64,000 bases of DNA, taken from the NCBI RefSeq assembly GCF_024448335.1, contig NZ_JAMOHM010000004.1:62001-126000 (forward strand), given 5' to 3'. Positions 56,778 through 64,000 of the stretch are shown piece by piece (position 1 is the stretch's first letter; every line of letters begins with the position of its first letter). A program made the translations under genes and the position numbers. The notes beneath the pieces are model-generated. The model did no database searches. It was given only the letters and a program-made list of their open reading frames with translations, and had not been told where the DNA came from. This DNA comes from Stutzerimonas frequens (GTDB taxonomy: Bacteria; Pseudomonadota; Gammaproteobacteria; Pseudomonadales; Pseudomonadaceae).

Positions 56778-59700
56778 TTAGCAAGCCGAACGGGCCAGGC
56801 CACGCTGTTTCACGAGCGTATAGATCGCCGGAATAACAACCAGCGTAAGAATCGTCGAAGAAACCATGCCGCCCACCATCGGCGCGGCGATGCGCCTCAT
56901 CACCTCCGATCCGGTACCGGTGCCCCACATGATTGGCAACAGACCGGCCATGATGGCAACCACAGTCATTATCTTCGGCCGCACTCGATCCACCGCGCCA
57001 ATTATCACTGCCTGGTAAAGGTCATCCACCGTCAGCTTTTCACCGGCAGCCTCCCGCTCTGCTCGACGCTCATCGAGCGCGTGGTCAAGGTAGATCAGCA
57101 TGATCACGCCTGTCTCCGCGGCAACGCCAGCCAGAGCAATGAAACCCACCGCTACTGCAACGGAGAAGTTGTAGCCCAACGCCCACATCAGCCAAACGCC
57201 ACCTACCAGCGAGAATGGCACTGAGAGCATGACGATCAGCGTCTCGGTAAGCCGCCGGAAGTTCAGATACAGCAGGAGGAAGATCACCACCAGCGTCAAC
57301 GGCACTACGATTTTCAGCCGCTCGGCCGCTCTCTCCATGTACTCAAACTGGCCGCTCCAGGTGACATAATACCCAGGCGGGAAACTCACTTGCTCCTGTA
57401 CAGCTTGCTGCGCCTCGCGCACGTAGCTACCGATATCCCTATCACGAATATCCACGTAGATATAGGCCGATAGCAATGCGTTCTCAGTGCGGATGCTCGG
57501 CGCGCCCTTAGTGATGCTGATGTCCGTAAGCTGGCCGAGTGGTATCTGTGCACCGCTCGGCGTCGGCACTAGCACTTCAGTGCCGATCCGTTGGGGATCG
57601 GAACGCAGCTCTCGCGGATAGCGCACATTGACGCCGAATCGCTCCCGCCCTTCGACAGTGGTGGTCACAAGCTCGCCGCCAAGGGCGGTGCTAATCACCG
57701 TTTGCACTTCCCCTACCGTCAAGCCGTAGCGGGCCAAGGCGTCATAGTCGGGCGAAATGTCGAGGTAGAAGCCGCCTGTAATACGTTCGGCAAACGCGCT
57801 GGTGGTGCCGGGCACTGCCTGCACAACCGCTTCAATCTGAGTTGCTAGCCGCTCGATCCCGGCGAGGTCCATGCCAAATACCTTGATGCCAATGGGCGTT
57901 CGAATGCCGGTGGAGAGCATGTCCAAGCGCCCTTGGATGGGCATAGTCCAGCTATTTGCCACGCCCGGAAATTTCAGCGCGTCGTTCATCTCGGCGATGA
58001 GCTTGTCCACCGTCATTCCTGGCCGCCACTCTTTCTCCGGTTTGAGGTTAACCACCGTCTCGAACATTTCCACCGGCGCCGGGTCGGTGGCCGTGGCCGC
58101 GCGGCCCGCCTTGCCAAACACCGAGGCCACCTCTGGGAAGCTCTTGATGATCCGGTCCTGCGTTTGCATGAGCTCAGCGGCCTTGGTAATAGACATACCA
58201 GGAAGCGAGGCTGGCATATACAGCAGCGTGCCCTCGTTGAGTCGCGGCATGAACTCGCTACCGAGCTGCCGCGCCGGCAAAATGCTAACGACCAAAACCA
58301 CCAGCGCTACAACGATTGTCATCACCTTCCAACGCAGCACACCTTGGATGATCGGGCGGTAGACCCATATCAGAAAGCGGTTCACCGGGTTCTTGTGCTC
58401 GGGGATTATCCGCCCTCGCACGAACAGCAGCATCAGCACCGGCACCAGGGTCACTGATAGCAGCGCCGCAGCGCCCATAGCGAAGGTCTTGGTGAGCGCC
58501 AGCGGCGAGAACATCCTCCCCTCCTGCGACTCCAGCGTGAACACCGGTAGGAAGGAGACTGTGATGATCAGCAGCGAGAAGAACAGCGCAGGGCCTACCT
58601 CCCGACAGGCCTCGATTATAATATGTACACGCGGCTTCTCCGGCGGCGCTCGCTCCAGGTGCTTGTGGGCGTTCTCGATCATCACAATAGCTGCGTCCAC
58701 CATCGCACCGATGGCGATCGCGATGCCGCCCAAACTCATGATGTTGGAGTTGAGCCCTAGCCAGCGCATGGCGATGAAGGACATTAGGATGCCAATCGGC
58801 AGCATGAGGATGGCCACCAGCGCACTGCGCACGTGCAGAAGAAACACAACGCACACCAGCGCAACGATGATCGACTCTTCAAGAAGCGTGAACTTGAGAT
58901 TGTCGACAGCGCGCTGGATAAGATCCGAGCGGTCGTACACCGTCTCGATATTCACTCCTTCCGGCAGGCCGGGACGGATCTCCTCTATTTTGGCCTCAAG
59001 ATTGTCGATCACGGACATAGCATTCTCGCCGTAGCGGGCAACGGCGATGCCGCCGACCACCTCACCCTCTCCATCGAGCTCAACGACGCCGCGACGCTCG
59101 TCCGGGCCGAGTTCGACGCGAGCTACATCACGCAGCAGAACCGGAATTCCGCGTGAAGCTTTCAGTACCAGTTTCTCGATGTCCTCTGCACCGCGCAGGT
59201 AGCCACGACCGCGCACCATGTACTCGGTCTCGCTCATCTCTACGATGCGGCCACCGACGTCGGCATTGCTGGTACGGATGACTTCAGATATCCGGCTCAA
59301 CGGGATGTCATAGGCCTGAAGCTTCTGCGGGTCAACGGTGACCTGGTACTGCTGGACAAAGCCTCCGATGCTCGCAATCTCGGATATGCCTTCGGCCTTG
59401 GTGAGCTGATAGCGCACGAACCAGTCTTGCAGGGTGCGTAGCTCAGCAAGGGTATGACGTGTGCTGGTCAAGGCGTATTGGTAGACCCAGCCCACACCTG
59501 TGGCATCTGGCCCTAACGCGGGTGTCACCCCCGCTGGCAGGTTCTTCGAAGCGAAGTTGAGGTACTCCAGCACCCGCGAGCGGGCCCAATAGATGTCGGT
59601 ACCGTCCTCGAAGATGACATAGACGAAGGAGGCACCGAAAAACGAGAAGCCTCGCACCACCTTGGAGTTGGGCACCGATAGCAGCGCCGTGGTAAGCGGA

Positions 59701-59900
59701 TAGGTGACCTGATCCTCTACCACCTGCGGGGCCTGCCCAGGATATTCGGTGTACACAATCACCTGCACGTCGGATAGGTCCGGCAGTGCGTCCAGTGGGG
59801 TTTTCATTACCGCGTAGATGCCGGCGCCGATGATAATCAGCGTGGCGAGCAACACAAGGAAGACGTTGCGCACCGACCATTCAATGATTTTGGCAAGCAT
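56778..59900 (-). CDS. cusA: CusA/SilA-type heavy-metal RND efflux pump
   Basis: 1040-residue inner-membrane RND transporter (HME-RND), the proton-driven pump of a tripartite Cu(I)/Ag(I) exporter. The three methionines of the E. coli CusA metal site (573, 623, 672) fall in conserved surroundings here: LLYMPASLPGM, APVEMFETV and RLDMLSTGI. Large periplasmic loops and 12 membrane helices fit the family, as does the motif GIAIAIGAMVDAAIVMIENAHKH (seen in part, residues near 390-412). cusB ends 2 nt upstream. Confidence 0.95.
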   Translation of the reverse strand: MLAKIIEWSVRNVFLVLLATLIIIGAGIYAVMKTPLDALPDLSDVQVIVYTEYPGQAPQVVEDQVTYPLTTALLSVPNSKVVRGFSFFGASFVYVIFEDGTDIYWARSRVLEYLNFASKNLPAGVTPALGPDATGVGWVYQYALTSTRHTLAELRTLQDWFVRYQLTKAEGISEIASIGGFVQQYQVTVDPQKLQAYDIPLSRISEVIRTSNADVGGRIVEMSETEYMVRGRGYLRGAEDIEKLVLKASRGIPVLLRDVARVELGPDERRGVVELDGEGEVVGGIAVARYGENAMSVIDNLEAKIEEIRPGLPEGVNIETVYDRSDLIQRAVDNLKFTLLEESIIVALVCVVFLLHVRSALVAILMLPIGILMSFIAMRWLGLNSNIMSLGGIAIAIGAMVDAAIVMIENAHKHLERAPPEKPRVHIIIEACREVGPALFFSLLIITVSFLPVFTLESQEGRMFSPLALTKTFAMGAAALLSVTLVPVLMLLFVRGRIIPEHKNPVNRFLIWVYRPIIQGVLRWKVMTIVVALVVLVVSILPARQLGSEFMPRLNEGTLLYMPASLPGMSITKAAELMQTQDRIIKSFPEVASVFGKAGRAATATDPAPVEMFETVVNLKPEKEWRPGMTVDKLIAEMNDALKFPGVANSWTMPIQGRLDMLSTGIRTPIGIKVFGMDLAGIERLATQIEAVVQAVPGTTSAFAERITGGFYLDISPDYDALARYGLTVGEVQTVISTALGGELVTTTVEGRERFGVNVRYPRELRSDPQRIGTEVLVPTPSGAQIPLGQLTDISITKGAPSIRTENALLSAYIYVDIRDRDIGSYVREAQQAVQEQVSFPPGYYVTWSGQFEYMERAAERLKIVVPLTLVVIFLLLYLNFRRLTETLIVMLSVPFSLVGGVWLMWALGYNFSVAVAVGFIALAGVAAETGVIMLIYLDHALDERRAEREAAGEKLTVDDLYQAVIIGAVDRVRPKIMTVVAIMAGLLPIMWGTGTGSEVMRRIAAPMVGGMVSSTILTLVVIPAIYTLVKQRGLARSAC

Positions 59901-59902
59901 GC

Positions 59903-61540
59903 TTAATGCCCTCCATGGGAATGGCCGCCGTCCGGCATCACATGATCTGGGTGACTCCCAGACTCAGCGTCGCTACCGTGGCCCGCATCCACCTCACCCG
60001 CCGGCTTATGAAGCTCGTTGCTCTCGTAACTGCCGCTATCACTGTGATCGTCGTGTCCAGCATGACGATGAAGTGCATCGGCATTGCCTGGCGCGGCGGG
60101 ACCGTCAGGCCCGACGGCGGCTCCATGGGCATGGGGATCCGCTTCTGCAGTCGAAGCCGACTTCCCACTCATGCCGCTTAGCGCTGCCTTTAGGTTGCTC
60201 TCGGCGTCTATCAGGAAGTTGGCGCGCGTGACTACTGACTCGCCCTCCCCCAGCCCTTCCAACACCTCAATGTAGCCGTCGGCACGCCTGCCTGTGCGCA
60301 GTTCGCGCGGCTCAAAGCGACCTTCGCCCAGGGCAACCAGCGCAATCCGGCGAGTACCGCTGTCGATTACCGCCGAGTCAGGCACTGCGAGCACCGGCGC
60401 CTGCTCACCTGCTGCGAGCTGAGCGGTGCCGAACATAGCCGGCTTAAGCAGGCCGTCGGGATTGGTTAGCTCGATGCGAACCCTGGCGGTGCGAGTCTCC
60501 GGCGACAGATCGGGATAAACGAAGGTTACCTCGCCCCTAAAGCGCCGGTCGGGATAGGCGCTTACCGTAAGCTGCGCCTTCTGCCCAAGCTGAACTAACG
60601 CCAGATCCTGCTCGAAAACCTCAGCGATAAGCCAGACGGTATCGAGATCCGCGATTCGGTAGAGGGCATCCCCTGGCTGAAAGCGCATACCTTCAACCGA
60701 TGGCTTATCCAATACCACGCCATCCACGGGCGCGGCGATCGTCAAAGTGCGAGTTACCTTGCCAGTACGACGCAACCGTTCAAGCTGTGCTTCCCCGATA
60801 TCCCAATTGCGTAGCCGCTCAAGGGCAGAATAGGAGAGGGAGGCGAGCCCCTTTTGCGCGGCCGCGCTGCCGCCGGCAAGACTTTGCTGCCCGGCATTGG
60901 CGATCAGGAACTCCTGCTGCGCCGACACCAGCTCGGGGCTGTAGACCTCCATAAGTGGCTGGCCTTTGCGAACCGGCTCACCGGTCGTGTTGACGTAGAG
61001 CTTTTCGATCCAACCCTCAAACTTGGGCGCCAAGGTGTATTGGCCGCGCTCGTCGACCTGCACCGTACCGACTGCACGCACTGTACGGGTGAGCACGCGG
61101 CGCTCAACTGGCGAAGACAGTACACCCAGCAACTGCACCTTCTCAGGGCTGATTACAACGGTGTTTCCCGATTCATCACCCTCATAAACGGGGATGTACT
61201 CCATACCCATGGAGTCCTTCTTCGGCACCGGGGAGGTGTCCGGCAGTCCCATGGGATTGCGGTAGTACAGGATCTTGCGCTCGCCCTGCGCGGCAGCAGG
61301 CCCCTTGTCGGCGTAGACCGGGATGTAGTCCATCCCCATCGGATCCTTCTTGGGCACTGGCGACGTGTCGGGCAGCCCCATGGGGTTGCGGTAGTACAGA
61401 ACCTTGCGCTCTTGTGGGGCGGTGCTTCCAGCTACCTCCGAGGAGCCTGTCCTTTGCGCCACCATGTAGCCACCACCGAAGCCGGCGATTGCCGTCGCAA
61501 GGGCGAGCGCACCTGCGCCGAAAATCATGCTGCGATTCAT
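59903..61540 (-). CDS. cusB: CusB-type efflux adaptor with two metal-binding repeats
   Basis: 545-residue periplasmic membrane-fusion protein. After an N-terminal anchor (1-28) come two almost identical heavy-metal-binding domains at about 46-76 and 89-119, each YYRNPMGLPDTSPVPKKD followed by MGM. Then come the barrel-sandwich and beta-barrel domains (about 150-420), and a His-rich C-terminal tail (about 460-545) with many HXH and HDDH clusters. Both the Met and His parts would bind Cu/Ag. It overlaps the cusC end by 4 nt. Confidence 0.95.
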   Translation of the reverse strand: MNRSMIFGAGALALATAIAGFGGGYMVAQRTGSSEVAGSTAPQERKVLYYRNPMGLPDTSPVPKKDPMGMDYIPVYADKGPAAAQGERKILYYRNPMGLPDTSPVPKKDSMGMEYIPVYEGDESGNTVVISPEKVQLLGVLSSPVERRVLTRTVRAVGTVQVDERGQYTLAPKFEGWIEKLYVNTTGEPVRKGQPLMEVYSPELVSAQQEFLIANAGQQSLAGGSAAAQKGLASLSYSALERLRNWDIGEAQLERLRRTGKVTRTLTIAAPVDGVVLDKPSVEGMRFQPGDALYRIADLDTVWLIAEVFEQDLALVQLGQKAQLTVSAYPDRRFRGEVTFVYPDLSPETRTARVRIELTNPDGLLKPAMFGTAQLAAGEQAPVLAVPDSAVIDSGTRRIALVALGEGRFEPRELRTGRRADGYIEVLEGLGEGESVVTRANFLIDAESNLKAALSGMSGKSASTAEADPHAHGAAVGPDGPAAPGNADALHRHAGHDDHSDSGSYESNELHKPAGEVDAGHGSDAESGSHPDHVMPDGGHSHGGH

Positions 61541-62823
61541 AGTTCTGCTCCGACAAGACGTTCCAATTCCACCACTTGGACTCGTTGCTCCAGCGCCAGC
61601 GAGAGCAGCGACAGCCTCAGCTGGCGAATCTGTCGCTGGGCATCAAGCAAGGTCGCGAAATCGACGTTGCCGGTCTGATAGCTGGCGAGCGCCGATTGAT
61701 AGGTGAGCTCCGCCTGCGGCAGGAGCGTTCTGTCAATCAGTTCGTGCTGTCGAAAGGCTGTCTCCAACGCCGACCACGCTTCACCTACGCTGCCCGCGAG
61801 ACGGCTGTTGACCGCCTCGCGACGAGCCTCGGCGGCGTAGCGCAAGGAAACGGCCTCGCGCTGCTCTGCGCTGCGGCGTTTGCCCCACAGCGGGATATTC
61901 ATCTCCAGCATCAACTCGAACTCTTCGGCCCGGTTACCCATCTGGACGACGGCAGTGCCGACGGTGATATCCGGAATCCAGTTTCGGCTGGCAAGCGCCT
62001 CAGCACGCTGGGCCTCTTGAATTCGTGCATTGAGCTCAGCCAGTTGAGGATTGCCACCGAAGATACGAGCCTGCAGCTCAGCCAAGGTCGGCACTGATGC
62101 AGGCAGAGCAGGCCAACCGGCGGGCTCCGCCAGCGGCGAGTTCGCAGGGCGCGCCAAGATGCCGTTCAACCGCGCCGCCGTGCCGCGTCGGTCGCGTTCC
62201 AGCGTCAGCAGCTCGCTCTGCAGACTGGTGTGCTCGGTCTGAGCCTTGATCACGTCCTGTTGCGGCGCAAGCCCCACTCTGTAGCGAGCTTGGGCAATAC
62301 TCTCAAGCTCATCCACCAGCGCCCGCAGCTCCTCGGTGACCTGGATGGCTGCGTGGGCATACTGGTATTCGTTGAAGGCAAGCTTGACGAGACTCCTGAG
62401 CTCGACTCGGCTCAGGCGCTCGCGGGCCGCTGCCTGCTCGGCGCCCGCCTCTGCGATCTCGCGAGCAAGCCCCCGCTTGCCGCCAATAGGAAAAGTCTGA
62501 CGGAACGCGTAACGTGTGCTGCCAACGCCGCTGGGCGATAGGCTCGGGTCGTCGCGGGCGATGCCCATTTCCTCAAAAGTGAGCATCGGGTCCGGGAGCG
62601 CACCGGCTACATCGGGACGCTCCCAGGCGGCCTGCCTCTCATGCCCGACAGCCCGGAGCTCTGGGCTCTGCCGTTCAAGCAGGTCTAGCAGCGGAGGCAA
62701 CGTGGCGCCAAGCTCGGCTGACCCTGGCGAAGCCTGCGCGCCGCTGCTCAGAGCAAGGCCTAGGATGACGGGTGCTAGCAGCCCCCAACTGCGGACGGGC
62801 AGCGGCTGAACGATCCAGTTCAT
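61537..62823 (-). CDS. cusC: CusC-type outer-membrane efflux protein
   Basis: 428-residue TolC-family channel: signal peptide (1 to about 31, ALSSGAQA), two OEP domains rich in coiled-coil helices. Completes the CusCBA tripartite pump from the cytoplasmic membrane to outside. The start ATG overlaps the stop of a small Cys-rich ORF (ATGA), whose last codons carry the AAGGAG ribosome site. Confidence 0.92.
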   Translation of the reverse strand: MNWIVQPLPVRSWGLLAPVILGLALSSGAQASPGSAELGATLPPLLDLLERQSPELRAVGHERQAAWERPDVAGALPDPMLTFEEMGIARDDPSLSPSGVGSTRYAFRQTFPIGGKRGLAREIAEAGAEQAAARERLSRVELRSLVKLAFNEYQYAHAAIQVTEELRALVDELESIAQARYRVGLAPQQDVIKAQTEHTSLQSELLTLERDRRGTAARLNGILARPANSPLAEPAGWPALPASVPTLAELQARIFGGNPQLAELNARIQEAQRAEALASRNWIPDITVGTAVVQMGNRAEEFELMLEMNIPLWGKRRSAEQREAVSLRYAAEARREAVNSRLAGSVGEAWSALETAFRQHELIDRTLLPQAELTYQSALASYQTGNVDFATLLDAQRQIRQLRLSLLSLALEQRVQVVELERLVGAEL

Positions 62824-62975
62824 AGAATCTCCTTACTGCAGTGCCGGTCCCGTTGATTGCAGCAACGACAACTAGAATATTCGAGGACTTCGGCTTGCGC
62901 ACCACGCCAGTCATGAGCGGAGAGCGGAAACGGGTGTGCCGACCAGGCGCGATATTTGATCAAGTCATTCATCAT
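62820..62975 (-). CDS. 51-residue Cys-rich protein upstream of cusC
   Basis: The frame begins MMNDLIKYRAWSAHPFPLSA and ends with CRCCNQRDRHCSKEIL, holding four cysteines and one histidine within the last 17 residues. CGGAG lies 6-9 nt before the start. The TGA overlaps the cusC ATG by one base sharing (ATGA), which makes translational coupling likely. No family recognised; a metal-binding or sensing leader peptide is possible. An alternative start is the adjacent ATG (62972). Confidence 0.6.
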   Translation of the reverse strand: MMNDLIKYRAWSAHPFPLSAHDWRGAQAEVLEYSSCRCCNQRDRHCSKEIL

Positions 62976-63008
62976 GTTTAACTCCGAAGCACGCAAATTT
63001 CGGCACAA

Positions 63009-63358
63009 GGGAAAGCTTGGACCCGTTTATGAGCGAGCTATTGTTTGGCTTTATTGCAGATCAGACCTGTCGTTCATATAACTTAAACTTTACATTTATG
63101 TCAGTTACCTAAACTAACATATTTTCAGCGTACTACTCGCAAAACACCTGCTATCTCCGCCGCCGCAAACCACAAATAACCTGCTACCTCCTCTTCAAAA
63201 TCAATACAACTATTTCACCAACAAACGTGAAAATGTAATGCACAAGTAAGGTTTACGACAGCTTCTTCTCTGTAGGCTATTAGTAATAGCCTGATCTGTA
63301 AGGTAGTTTTTCCTACGCCCACAGCCAAAGTCAGAAAAAAAACCATTAGGAGGTTGTC
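63009..63358. promoter_or_regulatory. Divergent control region of the metal cluster
   Basis: About 350 bp, AT-rich, between the divergent cusCBA side and the Met-rich gene. It contains a perfect 19-nt palindrome AGGCTATTAGTAATAGCCT (63274-63292) and AT-rich stretches around 63070-63120 likely to hold both promoters. No regulator gene is in the window. Confidence 0.55.
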
Positions 63359-63865
63359 ATGAGACCGCACCGACGCACACCCCTCGCTCCAATTTGCTTC
63401 GTGGGAATACTCCTCGCTGGGACGACGCTCGCTGATGACGACATGCACAACAAGAACGCCATGCCTAGCCCAATTGGACAGCAGCCCACCAGCACGCCAT
63501 CGGCGCACGCTACCGATCCGAAGTCCTCTGCTCCTCAGAATACGCTTGCAACGCCCGATGCCATGGCCACGCACATGGAGGAGATGGCAGCCATGATGCG
63601 CCAAAAGGGGCAAGCCATGGAGGCCATGGGCCGACAGATGCAGGAAGGCAGCATGCAGATGCATCAACAGGCCATGGCGATGAAGACTGGCGACGCCTCT
63701 GCGCATCAGGGCATGGACATGTCTGCCACGATGCAGCACATGCAGCAGATGAATGAGGACATGAAGCACTGCGAGATGCAGATGCAGAGGGTTGACGCCA
63801 CCATGCAGAAGATGGATTCGAGCATGGGTGGCGGTATGGCTAAGAAGAAGATGGGCCACATGTAG
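63359..63865 (+). CDS. Met/His-rich exported metal-binding protein
   Basis: 168 residues. Signal peptide (1 to about 25, LAPICFVGILLAGTTLA). The mature protein is extreme in Met, with repeated M-x-x-M patterns (HMEEMAAMMRQKGQAMEAM, QMHQQAMAM, MQHMQQMNEDMKH), typical of periplasmic Cu/Ag-binding proteins of the CopB/PcoE/SilE style. Helical and coiled-coil-like. AGGAGG precedes the ATG. Probably sequesters Cu(I)/Ag(I) before export by CusCBA. Confidence 0.75.
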   Translation: MRPHRRTPLAPICFVGILLAGTTLADDDMHNKNAMPSPIGQQPTSTPSAHATDPKSSAPQNTLATPDAMATHMEEMAAMMRQKGQAMEAMGRQMQEGSMQMHQQAMAMKTGDASAHQGMDMSATMQHMQQMNEDMKHCEMQMQRVDATMQKMDSSMGGGMAKKKMGHM

Positions 63866-63879
63866 CGGAGGCCGGCGCG

Positions 63880-64000
63880 GTGCTAACGGAAGACTTCGTA
63901 CGGTGGAAGCGAGTCGCCGCTGCAGCCACGCTGGCGATGCTGCTAGCTCCCGGAACTGCTGGCGCTCAGTCGGCTGCTGATCTACACGCAGCTTATTTGC
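63880..64000 (+). CDS. Start of an exported protein, cut by the window
   Basis: A GTG start with GGAGG at 8 nt opens a frame of at least 40 codons (VLTEDFVRWKRVAAAATLAM...), a basic N-region followed by hydrophobic AAAATLAMLLAPGTAGA and AQ, a signal peptide. It lies 14 bp after the Met-rich gene and so is likely co-transcribed. The identity is out of view; copper-resistance or efflux partners are expected here. Confidence 0.5.
   Translation, partial: MLTEDFVRWKRVAAAATLAMLLAPGTAGAQSAADLHAAYL

Noticed and set aside
56447-56836. Plus-strand frame with AGGAGG upstream
   Set aside because: Overlaps the cusA end antisense and has no recognisable features; kept only as part of the unassigned stretch.

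Overview
The window looks like a chromosome segment of a Pseudomonas stutzeri-group (Stutzerimonas) bacterium. Three things point there: the gene order of the housekeeping half is the usual Pseudomonas one, the protein sequences read as Pseudomonas orthologues, and L-lactate oxidation uses the three-subunit LutABC/LldABC enzyme followed by a large Fe-S D-lactate dehydrogenase. The assignment rests on recognition, not on a database search.

Positions 1-36167 are conserved core. On the minus strand, read from high to low coordinate, run grpE-dnaK-dnaJ-dapB-carA-carB-greA, then (after a convergent stretch with plus-strand yhbY and a minus-strand DUF4149 membrane protein) rlmE-ftsH-folP-glmM-tpiA-secG-tRNA-Leu-tRNA-fMet-rimP-nusA-infB. 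These cover protein folding, diaminopimelate and carbamoyl-phosphate synthesis, cell-wall precursor and folate synthesis, membrane proteolysis, secretion and translation initiation. recN (plus) diverges from grpE, with a LexA box on one side and a sigma-32-type promoter on the other. Next come fur/bamE (divergent), rnfH-ratA, smpB, and the lactate locus: lldR (minus) and, divergently, lldP-lutA-lutB-lutC-dld (plus), with operator palindromes in the shared region. The core ends at ssrA (tmRNA).

Positions 36168-44321 are a compact integrated element between two 17-bp copies of the ssrA 3' end. It carries a tyrosine integrase, an HNH nuclease, a small Cys-containing protein, a serine recombinase, two unknown proteins (one HTH-like), a HUH-type replication initiator, a 39-bp direct repeat pair in a noncoding stretch, and a small membrane protein. 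Directly behind the second ssrA-end copy begins a second module in the same orientation, with two further tyrosine recombinases (813 and 419 aa), which suggests tandem integration at one site. Downstream lie a nested multi-hairpin element (48819-49024), an MvaT/H-NS-type silencer paralogue, and a SOS cassette (umuD-umuC and a divergent SRAP/HMCES gene sharing one LexA box). A LysR regulator, an aldo/keto reductase, a decayed transposase and small orphan genes follow.

Positions 56778-64000 hold a Cu(I)/Ag(I)-type efflux and sequestration cluster. It contains cusC-cusB-cusA (minus strand) with a 51-residue Cys-rich protein translationally coupled upstream of cusC. Divergently there is a Met/His-rich exported protein, then the start of another exported protein cut by the window end. 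The right boundary of the island is not visible.
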